Of a stretch of DNA of 64,000 bases, positions 33,722-42,941 are shown piece by piece (position 1 is the stretch's first letter; each line of letters begins with the position of its first letter). The DNA comes from Thermoproteota archaeon. GTDB taxonomy: Archaea > Thermoproteota > Thermoprotei_A > Sulfolobales > NBVN01. Position numbers and translations under genes: made by a program. The stretch covers positions 1 to 64,000 of the forward strand of contig JAUQPH010000002.1 in NCBI GenBank assembly GCA_030550455.1, in the 5' to 3' direction. The notes beneath the pieces were generated by a model. That model worked only from the letters and a program-made list of their open reading frames with translations. It was not told where the DNA came from and searched no databases.

Positions 33722-35383
33722 TTGATGTATATATCTGAAGTAGTAACTGCGGTCGCTATAGCGGTTCTAAACATAGTCATTGGAGTATCCTTTGGTGCTC
33801 CCGGCTACGTTACGCCCCAATATCTACCTCTGATGCCGCTAATAGTCGCAATATGCGGGTTTCTTGCTAGTAAGTTAAGGAATGCGTTGATAGTCCTTAT
33901 CGAGGCTTTACTTATAGTAGTGCTTATAGCTGTTTACTCTCGATTCGAGCTCCTCACATCCCTTCTGTTTTCATACGTTCTCGGTTTAGTATTAAACTTC
34001 TCAAGAAGAAGGGGCTCTCTAGATTTTAAGCTGTGGACTCCAGCTAACTACTACTACACTATGTTTTCGCTGGGATTTTCTCTAGTGGGTTCCGGTATTG
34101 TCGGCCTAGCAGGAGTCCCTCTCGAAACTCCTCTTAGTGTCATCATTAAGAGGGGGGTATCACTCGAAATCCTAGTTTTTACTGTCGCTATTTACATTGT
34201 TCAAGCTTACATATCTGCGGCAGTACCTAGCGCTAACTTGGTGGTGTTAGCTATACTATCGCTACTTTCACCGTATACTCTCCCGATACTAGCCACTCTC
34301 CCATATCTAGGTGGTGCCACTAAACTATATCTCAGAAGCCGCTTCTTGAAAGCAGGTAAAGTAGTCGAAGTTATCAAAGGAGTTAGAACTAGAGAGCTTC
34401 TAATACCATTTGAGAAAGGACTTAATAGGAACATCGTAATTGTTGGTGCTACTGGTACCGGTAAATCCACCCTAGCTAAGCACTTAGTTAACCAAGTTAG
34501 AGCTCTAGGTATACCTGTTGTCGTCTTCGACGTACACAGCGAGTACTGTCGTGAGTGCGGGGAGTGCGAGTGTGTTGACGCTGCCGAGCTATCTGTAGAC
34601 ATATTTCGAGTATACGAAGAGGACCCTAAGACTCGGGCAGAGTTTGTAGCTGACGCTATATCGGAAATATACTCTCTCGGAAACCTCCAGAGGATAGCTC
34701 TCTCGAAGGCATTATCGCAAGTATATGGTGTTGCTCATGGAGGCTTAGGACTTGATTACCTCCTCGAATATGTTTGGAGAGCTTCTTATGGAGAAATTGA
34801 CCTCGGAGTTCCGCAGCCTGTCGTACGCTCTCTCATACCATACCTAGAGAAGTTGAAGAACGTCCTAAAAACCGGTGGTAAAAGCATAGTAGAGTTCGTA
34901 AATACTGTAACAATAGTCGACTACTCAAGATTGAGCAGTGGAGTAGCCACCATAATATCCGAGATAGCCGTCGACGAACTATACCATACGTTCAAAGACC
35001 TCAATAGAGAGCTTGTTTTGGTTATCGACGAAGCGCACAGATTCTTAAGAAAGGGGAGAGCATTATCGAGGTTATTTAGAGAAGGTAGAAAGTACGGCAT
35101 ATCGTCTATTCTCATAACACAAGATGTTAATAGCATTCCGAGAGAGCTACTTTTAAATACAGCAGTACTAATATCGTTCTCCTTACCTGAGGTCTCTACA
35201 GCACGATACATAGCAAAAATAGTTTCTCCTGGTGACACGGACCTTTATGAAAAAATCTTAAGTAAGCTTACATCACTTCCCCAATTCCATGCTCTCGCGT
35301 TTATACCTGGTCTAGGGTCTTACATTATTGAGACTCAAAAGCCGCATCCTACAAATTACAGGAAGTATAGCGTCGTTTCTTAG
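33722..35383 (+). CDS. HerA/FtsK-like (DUF87) ATPase with N-terminal multi-TM domain
   Basis: 553 aa; several hydrophobic segments, then VIVGATGTGKSTLAKHLVNQV, VFDVHSEYC, ELVLVIDEAHRFLRKGRALSRLFREGRKYGISSILITQD. Confidence 0.82.
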   Translation: MMYISEVVTAVAIAVLNIVIGVSFGAPGYVTPQYLPLMPLIVAICGFLASKLRNALIVLIEALLIVVLIAVYSRFELLTSLLFSYVLGLVLNFSRRRGSLDFKLWTPANYYYTMFSLGFSLVGSGIVGLAGVPLETPLSVIIKRGVSLEILVFTVAIYIVQAYISAAVPSANLVVLAILSLLSPYTLPILATLPYLGGATKLYLRSRFLKAGKVVEVIKGVRTRELLIPFEKGLNRNIVIVGATGTGKSTLAKHLVNQVRALGIPVVVFDVHSEYCRECGECECVDAAELSVDIFRVYEEDPKTRAEFVADAISEIYSLGNLQRIALSKALSQVYGVAHGGLGLDYLLEYVWRASYGEIDLGVPQPVVRSLIPYLEKLKNVLKTGGKSIVEFVNTVTIVDYSRLSSGVATIISEIAVDELYHTFKDLNRELVLVIDEAHRFLRKGRALSRLFREGRKYGISSILITQDVNSIPRELLLNTAVLISFSLPEVSTARYIAKIVSPGDTDLYEKILSKLTSLPQFHALAFIPGLGSYIIETQKPHPTNYRKYSVVS

Positions 35384-35399
35384 TAGATGGCTTTCATGC

Positions 35400-35570
35400 T
35401 TTCTATATTCAGCCTCCCAGCCATCTACCCCTCATCGGCTCTTCCTCCCCCAACCCCGCTTGCGGGAGTGTGTCTCCAGCGGTTGCCCGTGGTTCACCCA
35501 GTTCCCTGCGGTGAAGCAGAGTGCACGAGAGTCCCCCTCGCCAAGCTCATCGAGTTCATCCCTACTCCAA
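35400..35570. ncRNA. Unassigned GC-rich, possibly structured intergenic island
   Basis: GC-rich stretch between AT-rich flanks; short similarity blocks with 55300-55440. Confidence 0.35.
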
Positions 35571-35779
35571 TATTACCGTCTACGTAAGGCTTGTAAGCTT
35601 TTCTGTCACTACGGAAAGACCGTGGAAAACAGCAAAACATCCGAACAACCCAAGTGAATACCAAAAAGAAAACAGCCCTTCTGTCACCAGACACTCACCG
35701 CCCTCACGAGCCGAAGTTGCTATTATCGGCAGCACCTAATGCTTTTAAAGTTCTGTGCTATCTGGTTGTGGTGCATCTC

Positions 35780-36067
35780 TTGCCAAAAAAGCGTGAAAGT
35801 AGAGGCAGAAGAAAAGGAAGTAAGGGGTCGGTTGAGACTGTACAGTGCGACCAGTGCGGTAGGCTCATACCGGAGGATAAAGCTATATGTGTGACTAAAT
35901 GGTACTCACCAGTGGATCCTCAACTAGCTGATGAACTAGAGAAGAAGGGATCGATCATAGCTAAATACCCGGTAACGAGGTGCTATTGCGTTAGCTGTGC
36001 AGTGTTCATGGGAATAGTTAAGGTTAGACCCGAGGAGGAAAGAAAGAAGAGAGATATCCTCAAGTAG
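35780..36067 (+). CDS. rps26e: 30S ribosomal protein S26e
   Basis: From in-frame TTG 35780: PKKRESRGRRKGSKGSVETVQCDQCGRLIPEDKAICVTKWYSPVDPQLADELEKKGSIIAKYPVTRCYCVSCAVFMGIVKVR. Track start at 35654 is too far upstream. Confidence 0.9.
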   Translation: MPKKRESRGRRKGSKGSVETVQCDQCGRLIPEDKAICVTKWYSPVDPQLADELEKKGSIIAKYPVTRCYCVSCAVFMGIVKVRPEEERKKRDILK

Positions 36068-36091
36068 TAACAAGCCGAAGTACAACATAAG

Positions 36092-36148
36092 GCTAAATGA
36101 TGACAGCTGGTATTTCTGAAATATGATGTGTGATACCAGAACTGATTT
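36092..36148 (+). ncRNA. C/D-box sRNA (double guide for the 16S 530-loop region)
   Basis: ATGATGA (36097-36103) - CAGCTGGTATTT - CTGA - AAT - ATGATGT - GTGATACCAGAA - CTGA (36142-36145). Guides match 16S antisense at 14223-14231 (9 nt) and 14243-14252 (10 nt, one G-U). Confidence 0.92.
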
Positions 36149-36285
36149 GTAAAACACTTCGACTAATTCGTAGTTAATTCTAGGAATTCGCTGTCGTGAT
36201 ACCTGCTTCCACAATCCTTACCTCCACCAAAAGCCTTCTATCTCAAGCCAGCCAAGAATTCGTGTGTAACTCAAAAATGGGTTTA

Positions 36286-36567
36286 GCCTCGTGAAACTGT
36301 TTAGTTTTTCATATCTGTTCGTATCGGTTGGTATTGATAGAAACGTTTATAAACACCTTATATAGTGATATATGTAGATACATCTCGATGAGGGATCGAG
36401 AGCCGTTTGATAATGTAGATGGTGGCTCTCCCCGAGACATCTAAGATGTGGGGTGCTATGGGTCGCCCTGAACGCCCCCAAGCCCGATGAAAACCCGAGC
36501 GGAGTGCGGGGGAAAGAGGTGAGGCAATGAAATCAACCAATATAAACCTGCATCAGAGCTGAACCCC
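36286..36567 (+). mobile_element. MITE-like repeat, copy B
   Basis: gcctcgtgaaactgtttag...ctcgatgagggatcgagag...gtggggtgctatgggtcgccctgaacgccc...atcaaccaatataaacctgcatcagagctgaaccc. Confidence 0.8.
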
Positions 36568-36826
36568 CTAATGTTAGTCCGCATTAAATTATTCACTGCC
36601 TCATCTCGCTTCTCGAATTTTTTACTCGGGTTCCATCGGACTCAGGGCGCTCCGAAAGTTCCACATTTGGACGCCCTCGGGGATAGCCCGCACCTCATCT
36701 ACATGGTTCTCACTCCCTCATCGAGTAGCCTCTAAATGCTGGTCTACACAGAAATGCCCATGAACGTCTTGCTGCGTCTATCAACTAGTATAAACCAATA
36801 CGAAACACAAAATAGTTACTTGAGGC
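36568..36826 (-). mobile_element. MITE-like repeat, diverged copy C, abutting copy B right end to right end
   Basis: Reverse complement ggcctcaagtaactattttgtgtttcgtattgg...ctcgatgagggagtgag...gcgccctgagtccgatggaacccgag...gatgaggcagtgaat. Confidence 0.65.
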
Positions 36827-36981
36827 CTCCATCCTAACCTTTTTAGCCAAGTCGGCTCAGTCTCTACTTTTCCTCTACGCAAATGCGTGTGAAAGCAGGT
36901 TAGAGTATAGGTTAGGTCTGAAACCTGCGGGAAGGCGGGGTTGTGTTACGAGCGGCTTTGCTCTCTAAATAGGTCGAAACA

Positions 36982-37272
36982 TCAGCTTGATTTCTTTTTC
37001 TTTTTCGCTGCCTTCTTCTCTTTAACGACTTTTCTTTCTCTCTTTTTTCTCTCTCTTGTTACTGACACACTGCTTAGCTTACTTATCTCCTCGATGTATT
37101 TAGTCGGCTCGCTAGAGCGAGATGCCTCATAGAGTAAGTCACTGATTCTAATCATAATCTCGAGTCCGCTAACATCGACAACAAAATCAGGTGGTGCTTC
37201 CTCTAGTGCTTCTGGAGCTTCTTCTACGTCCTCCACTCTTTCCTCCATCTCCGCTTTTTCCTCTTCACTCAC
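36982..37272 (-). CDS. Hypothetical protein, acidic N-terminus and Lys-rich C-terminal tail
   Basis: 96 aa ending KKRERKVVKEKKAAKKKKKSS. Confidence 0.5.
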   Translation of the reverse strand: MSEEEKAEMEERVEDVEEAPEALEEAPPDFVVDVSGLEIMIRISDLLYEASRSSEPTKYIEEISKLSSVSVTRERKKRERKVVKEKKAAKKKKKSS

Positions 37273-37417
37273 GCTTATGCCCCTATTCCTTTAGAAGGAA
37301 GTTTAAGAGTTTTAAGGATTACTCTTATGTAGCGACTAGCTAGTCTCCTACTATACCGTCACTATAGCTAATAAATTCTCAAAAAAGCTGTTCCGTGGTG
37401 TAAGTAAGGTCTGAAGT

Positions 37418-37948
37418 ATGAATGTTAAGCTGTTTGTATTGAGATGCGGATCTGATGACCCACGGAAGTCTACAGCCCTTAAGCTAGTTAGAAAAGGACT
37501 TGCCCAACGTGCTCAAATTGATGAGCTACCGAAATGCTGTGTACTACTCACAGTATATTCAAGTAAAGTGCTCTCACCACAAGATCGAGAGCTAGTGAAG
37601 AAATGCGGTATAGCCGTTATAGACTCTTCGTGGAGAAGCGATCTGGGAGTTGTGGAGAACTTAAGCAAAAGCTGGAGGGGACCGAAGAGGATTCTACCAG
37701 CACTCATCGCTGGCAACCCCATAAACTACGGGCGTATCTCATTGCTTAGCTCGGCAGAGGCCATCGCTGCAGCTTTGTATATTACTGGTTTCCTAGAAGA
37801 ATCATTGAATGTGCTTTCCCAATTTAAGTGGGGTCAGACGTTCTTGTATCTAAATAGAGAATTACTAGAGTCATACAGGAGAGCTTCTACTGTTGAGGAA
37901 CTCCTAAACATACAGGAGGAATTTCTAAAATCAAGAAACCTAGTATAA
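37418..37948 (+). CDS. Tsr3-family rRNA aminocarboxypropyltransferase (DUF367)
   Basis: 176 aa; VLRCGSDDPRKSTALKLVRKGLAQ, IDSSWRSDL, RILPALIAGNPINYGRISLLSSAEAIAAALYITGF. Confidence 0.9.
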   Translation: MNVKLFVLRCGSDDPRKSTALKLVRKGLAQRAQIDELPKCCVLLTVYSSKVLSPQDRELVKKCGIAVIDSSWRSDLGVVENLSKSWRGPKRILPALIAGNPINYGRISLLSSAEAIAAALYITGFLEESLNVLSQFKWGQTFLYLNRELLESYRRASTVEELLNIQEEFLKSRNLV

Positions 37949-38278
37949 GGTGCCTATCGAAATTAGATCGTGGGTCGAAGCTCTAGCGTTCACCCAAGGA
38001 CGCAGAACTTCTCCTATCCCTCGTACCCAAGCTCAACTGATTCGAAAGATACTGAACACTCGATTCAGGAGCTAGCCTCAAATAACTCAAGTAAGCTTAT
38101 TGTTTGATAACATCGTTCTACACTAAACTAAATAGTTGGTTTAGCAGCAACTATATTCGTAGAGCCACTATATCTTGTCGCCATCGCGTGAGTAAAGCTA
38201 GCACTACACACTAACATAAAGAGCTAAACTCCCCACTTTCACAGAATACCCTGGTATAGCATGCGATATGGAAATAGT

Positions 38279-38355
<77 letters not shown>

Positions 38356-38430
38356 TGGAGTAGTATTATGTGGAGAGTGAAATAAGCTTTATTTAGCTAA
38401 CGCTTAAAAACTGAGGTAATAATGATTTTG

Positions 38431-38520
38431 GGGCCCGTAGCTCAGCCAGGCAGAGCGCCCGGCTCATATTGGACTTCATGGGAGACCGGGTGGTCCGGGG
38501 TTCAAATCCCCGCGGGCCCA
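38431..38520 (+). tRNA. tRNA with CAT anticodon (elongator Met or Ile2), 16-nt canonical intron
   Basis: GGGCCCG...CCCGG CTCATA | TTGGACTTCATGGGAG | A CCGGG...CGGGCCCA; intron 38469-38484 at position 37/38. Confidence 0.9.
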
Positions 38521-38569
38521 CTGCCTGTTCTACTTATAATGCTTGACCCCTTATTCGTTGGGGAAGTGT

Positions 38570-39175
38570 ATGGGTTACGATAGGTTGGGCACTGGAGCAA
38601 CAGCTGTGGGTTTGAAACTACGGGATGCGGTTGTTCTCGCCGCCGAGAAGAGAGTTTCGTATGGTGGTTATGTAGTCAGTAAGGCTGGTAAAAAGGTTTA
38701 CTTGCTAGCAGATAGGTTTGGGATGGCGCTGGCAGGACTTTTTGCTGATATACAGACTATCAGTAGATGGTTAGCAGTTGAGATTAAGTCGTATGAAATC
38801 CGATTAGGTTATCAAATAAGTGTTAAAGGAGCAGCAAAGCTTCTCTCAACACTACTATATCAGTACAAGTACTATCCATTCCTATCGGAGATAATATTCG
38901 GTGGAATAGATGAAACAGGTCCGCATCTGTTCGTCATGGATCCTTTAGGGTCTTTAATAGAGGATAGCTACGCAGCTATAGGAACTGGTGCACCAATAGC
39001 TATAGGTATAATCGAGGGAGGCTATAGGGAAGACCTAGAGGTTAGTGAAGCGGAAAAGCTAGTCTTTAACGCTGTAAGAGCGGCAATAAGTAGAGACGCT
39101 GTTTCGGGAGACGGAGTTGACATCGCTGTCGTAGCTCGCGATAAGTCGTACGAAAAATTCTACCCGGTAGCTTGA
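38570..39175 (+). CDS. psmB: Proteasome beta subunit (likely start ATG 38570)
   Basis: TGATAVGLKLRDAVVLAAEKRVSYGGYVVSKAGKKVYLL. Confidence 0.92.
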   Translation: MGYDRLGTGATAVGLKLRDAVVLAAEKRVSYGGYVVSKAGKKVYLLADRFGMALAGLFADIQTISRWLAVEIKSYEIRLGYQISVKGAAKLLSTLLYQYKYYPFLSEIIFGGIDETGPHLFVMDPLGSLIEDSYAAIGTGAPIAIGIIEGGYREDLEVSEAEKLVFNAVRAAISRDAVSGDGVDIAVVARDKSYEKFYPVA

Positions 39176-39817
39176 TTGATGGAGTTTGATACTGAAGTGG
39201 CAAAGAGACTCCAGCAAAAGCTATCTTCAAACCTGGTTATATCCGAGATAGACCTCTCTAGAGTAAAGTACGTAGCCGGTCTAGATGTAAGCTACTCTAG
39301 GGATAGGGGAATAGCTGTAGTAGCATTACTTAACTATCCTCACCTTGAACTCGTAGAATACGTGGTGGTCGGAGGAGAGGTTAGAGTACCTTACATACCC
39401 GGCTTGCTGGCATTCAGGGAGGCCCCCCTACTTATTAAGGCCTGCGAGCTCCTCGATCACGAACCGGATTTACTTGTCGTAGATGGACATGGTGTTACTC
39501 ACCCAAGGAAGTTTGGAATAGCGTCTCACGTAGGTGTTGTCCTAGATAAGCCTTCGGTAGGAGTAGCCAAGAGCTTACTCTATGGGAGAGTGGAAAGCTT
39601 AGGTGGTGAAAAGCTCATAGTTGTCGGAGACCTTGTGGGAGGTTTAGTGCTAAATAGAGGTAAAAAAGAGCTTTACATCAGCATCGGACATAAAGTAAAC
39701 TTAAACAACTTACGCATCCTTTCTAAAACACTTTTTAAACAACACGAACTCCCGGAGCCGACATATTTAGCAGATAAAATATCTAAGGAGGTGAGGACTT
39801 CTGCGACTAAGAGGTAA
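39176..39817 (+). CDS. nfi: Endonuclease V
   Basis: 213 aa; VKYVAGLDVSYS, PGLLAFREAPLL, DLLVVDGHGVTHPRKFGIASHVGVVLDKPSVGVAK. Confidence 0.94.
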   Translation: MMEFDTEVAKRLQQKLSSNLVISEIDLSRVKYVAGLDVSYSRDRGIAVVALLNYPHLELVEYVVVGGEVRVPYIPGLLAFREAPLLIKACELLDHEPDLLVVDGHGVTHPRKFGIASHVGVVLDKPSVGVAKSLLYGRVESLGGEKLIVVGDLVGGLVLNRGKKELYISIGHKVNLNNLRILSKTLFKQHELPEPTYLADKISKEVRTSATKR

Positions 39818-39818
39818 A

Positions 39819-40196
39819 GTGATGAGCGGGTTAGGTCTTGGGAGAATATTTGTCAACAAGCACGTATACTACATAGTCTTAACAGAGATACTAGGTGAAG
39901 AACCGTACCCGGGGACTCTAAATGTTGAAACCGGTTTCTCAGTAGAAGAGATAGAGGCACGGTGCTCACCTCAATACATAAAGAGCGTTATATCAGGCAG
40001 TGACATATTTGGAGGATTCAAGTATTGGTTAGGTAGAATAAGTACGGATGCTGCCGACTCCATTGATGTGCTCGTGTTAAGACCGAATCTATCCAGACAC
40101 AGCTCTAACGTTCTTGAGGTAGTGTCCTCAAAGTACCTCAGAGGAGCCCTTGGTCTTGAAGATGGTGATTACGTATACGTAGACCTGAGGTGTTAA
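39819..40196 (+). CDS. ribK: CTP-dependent riboflavin kinase (DUF120)
   Basis: 125 aa; EEPYPGTLNVE, LGLEDGDYVYVDL. Confidence 0.85.
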   Translation: MMSGLGLGRIFVNKHVYYIVLTEILGEEPYPGTLNVETGFSVEEIEARCSPQYIKSVISGSDIFGGFKYWLGRISTDAADSIDVLVLRPNLSRHSSNVLEVVSSKYLRGALGLEDGDYVYVDLRC

Positions 40197-40858
40197 GGAT
40201 TAGGTTTAAGTGCTATAGGTGCGTACACTGCTGCTTTTTTACCGAAGAAAGAGAGAACCCTATACTCTTGTGGCACGAAGTTCTTTACTATACTAAGATA
40301 GGTGAACTCATGAATCTCAAACTGAACTTTAAAAACTTAGGTCACGGTTTTTATCGCTTTATCATAGATGGTTACTGTCCCTTCTACAATATTCCTAGCA
40401 GAGCATGCCAAATACAAAAGGAGAAACCTCTTTCCTGTAAGATGTTCCCAATACTTGTAAATCTAGCGTCACTTGAAGTATCAACATCCTTGATGTGTCC
40501 ATGGGTTTACGAAAACATAGATGAAATATCAAGAGGTTTAAGTGGTGATGATATCGAGAAAGTGTTTTCCAACGAATTTAAAGCCCTGAAAGAGGTAGTT
40601 AAGTGGGTCTATACAGTGCCAAAGAACACCCCTAAGCTAGCAGTGTACTTCACAACCTACTTCAAAAACCTGGCGTCAGACATAATTAAGGCGATAACTG
40701 AGAGATATGAAGTGATTAAAGTCACTGAGAGCTCAGTAGTAGACGGTTTCTACTACATACTAATAGAAGGAGATGCGGATCCGAGCTACTTAGAGTCACT
40801 TTTAAAGCGTGATGAGATCACTTGGTATAAGCTAGAGAAAGTACCTCCGATAACTTAG
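40190..40858 (+). CDS. YkgJ-type CxxCxxCC putative metal-binding protein
   Basis: 222 aa; FKCYRCVHCCFFTEE, YCPFY, ACQIQKEKPLSCKMFP. Confidence 0.82.
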   Translation: MLRIRFKCYRCVHCCFFTEERENPILLWHEVLYYTKIGELMNLKLNFKNLGHGFYRFIIDGYCPFYNIPSRACQIQKEKPLSCKMFPILVNLASLEVSTSLMCPWVYENIDEISRGLSGDDIEKVFSNEFKALKEVVKWVYTVPKNTPKLAVYFTTYFKNLASDIIKAITERYEVIKVTESSVVDGFYYILIEGDADPSYLESLLKRDEITWYKLEKVPPIT

Positions 40859-40883
40859 GGTAGGAAATAACGAAGTAGCGCTC

Positions 40884-41376
40884 ATGAAGGTTGACTACGA
40901 GAGGAAAGCAGTGTGGATAACTCTGAGACCCTAGTGAGTACCTAGAGGTTTCGTAGAGTGGGAAGTGGTTCAGCAGAGGAGCTGAGGGCTGTATGGTTGG
41001 AGAAGCGATCTTCAAGGATGATAGAGTGCTTATTCCGTTCAAGAAGACCGAGGTCTACAGCGTTGAGAGAGTTGTTGCGTGGGATTCGAACGAGCTATCT
41101 CTCGACGGTTATTCTCCAGAAATTGGGTTCATCAGGGTTGACCTGAGGTACCTTCAGAGCTTGAAGATTGTTTACGAGAAGAAGAAAGCTACTGCTCAAT
41201 CAATTGGTAAGAGGGAGCTGTTCGAGAAGTACGCTAAACGAGAGAGAAACAGAGAAAAGGACTTCGTAAACAAGCTCGTTAAGCAGGTAACCACCTTACT
41301 CCCCAACGCTGTCCACGTCGTCGAAGACCTCGAGAAGGAGGACATGGTTGCTATAGAAGAACCAGTAAGGAGATGA
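40884..41376 (+). pseudogene. Decayed tnpB of a second lineage (stops in the N-terminal part, truncated C-terminus)
   Basis: MKVDYERKAVWITLRP* then MVGEAIFKDDRVLIPFKKTEVYSVERVVAWDSNELSLDGYSPEIGFIRVDL...VHVVEDLEKEDM; no zinc ribbon. Confidence 0.75.
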
Positions 41377-41379
41377 GGA

Positions 41380-41695
41380 GCACTAGAACACCTTGGGAAA
41401 CAATACACAGTAAGCTCTCAGAGAAAGCACTAGTCGCCAAGATTCCCCCACGTAACACTTCCGTACCTACCCACGATGCGGGTGCGTAGTGAAGACCCGA
41501 GTGGGTAGGCGTTCAAAGCCAGGATGTAGGGGTTTCCCCACGGTCGTGAACCCGAGCTAGATGAGGGAGAGCCCTGGGTCGAGGTTACCCTGAACGAGTG
41601 GGGACCGATGACGTAGGCACTGACGAAGGGTGCCCCGAGATTGATGAAGCCAAGGATTGACATCAAGTCACATCAACCAACATGAAACCCTAATC
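41380..41695 (+). ncRNA. Candidate TnpB right-end / omegaRNA-like region
   Basis: gaggtttccc..gtgaacccgagctagatgagggagag...gggtcgaggttaccctgaacg...ccgatga...atcaaccaacatgaaac follows the tnpB remnant; same motif order as the MITE copies. Confidence 0.45.
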
Positions 41696-41848
41696 CCTCT
41701 AATTTCATCTCACTTCGAAATAGTAAAGCTTTCCGATGAAATTTGAAACTAGTGTCTCAGAAACTTTTAAACAAAGTATTTCTAGTTTATCGTATAGATT
41801 TTCTAGCGCTAATGTGGAGACTTATGAGTATGCATTTATTGTATCCTT

Positions 41849-42655
41849 ATGGTTTTGTCGTGGGTGTTAAAAGTGAGCTCTGATGTCGTTAGTGAAGGGG
41901 ATTACGTATTAGTCTATGTAGACAGCAAAAGACGTAAGGTCGTTAAGGTTTCTCGGGGAGTAAAGTTTGAGAGCGATAAGGGTTCTTTAGACATAAGCAA
42001 CGTTGTTGGTCTTCGTTACGGGTCTTCTATTTCATTAAGCACAGGAATTAAGGCCTACATTCTTAAACCATTACACTTTGACCTTGTATCAAGGTTTAAA
42101 AGAGTTACACAAGTCGTATACCCAAAGGATGCGGGGCTTATGATACTCCTTTCAGGCATAGGTCCTGGCAGCTACGTTCTTGAGATAGGTGTTGGAACGG
42201 GTTACTTAACCTCCTTCATAGCCAACATAGTTAGACCTGGAGGTTTAGTCGTAGGTTACGAAATGAGACCTGAGTACGCAAAAGCTGCTTTAAGAAACCT
42301 ATCAAGTCTTGGTCTAGAGAAAAGCGTCATCATAAGAGTGGCCGATGCGCGGCAGGGGATCGAAAAAGTTGATGAGAGAGCTTTTGATGCGGTCTTCATA
42401 GACATTCCAGACCCGTGGAACGTTTATCAACATCTTAGAAGCGTCGTACGCCCGTCAGCTCCGGTTATAAGTTTTCTTCCTACAGTTAACCAGGTAATTA
42501 GGTTACTAGAATACGTGGAGTCCTCAGGCTGCTGTGTTGACGTGAGAGTTTTCGAGACTTTATTAAGGGAATTTGAGCCCACAGCGAAAGCCTTAAGGCC
42601 TAGGACTCTGTATACAGCACATACTGGTTATATTGTTTTCCTTAGGCTACTCTAG
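41849..42655 (+). CDS. trmI: tRNA (adenine-N1)-methyltransferase, TrmI/Trm61 family
   Basis: 268 aa; SRFKRVTQVVYPKDAGLMILLSGIGPGSYVLEIGVGTGYLTSF, AVFIDIPDPW. Confidence 0.93.
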   Translation: MVLSWVLKVSSDVVSEGDYVLVYVDSKRRKVVKVSRGVKFESDKGSLDISNVVGLRYGSSISLSTGIKAYILKPLHFDLVSRFKRVTQVVYPKDAGLMILLSGIGPGSYVLEIGVGTGYLTSFIANIVRPGGLVVGYEMRPEYAKAALRNLSSLGLEKSVIIRVADARQGIEKVDERAFDAVFIDIPDPWNVYQHLRSVVRPSAPVISFLPTVNQVIRLLEYVESSGCCVDVRVFETLLREFEPTAKALRPRTLYTAHTGYIVFLRLL

Positions 42656-42941
42656 TGTTAGCGCAAGAGTGCTGCGTAAATTGTTATCTAGAAGAAGATA
42701 TATCTAGGGACGCAGTTATGGGTTTTAATGTGGGTGTTTCTATTGATTGCTGTGCTGAGAGGTTGCTTCACGCATAGCAGGTGCTCAATCTTAGAGACCC
42801 TGATTAGAGGTCTTATCTTGATATGAGTAAGTAATGCAGTATAAAACGTTGACGTAGAGTACCACGCGCAATAAAAGTGTTTAAAGCTGAACGGGTAAGA
42901 ACATAGCTCATGGCAACGCGAATAAGTATCTGCTGTAAGCC

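Noticed and set aside
35400-35570. SRP (7S) RNA or 5S rRNA
   Set aside because: No SRP helix-8 GGAAG-type motif or 5S consensus; GC content and length unsuited.
35328-35739. Several short ORFs in the 35.4-35.7 kb gap
   Set aside because: Low-complexity overlapping frames with no motif; the region looks non-coding.
36286-36826. CRISPR or tandem-repeat interpretation of the 36.3-36.8 kb repeat
   Set aside because: Two long inverted copies, no short direct repeats with unique spacers.
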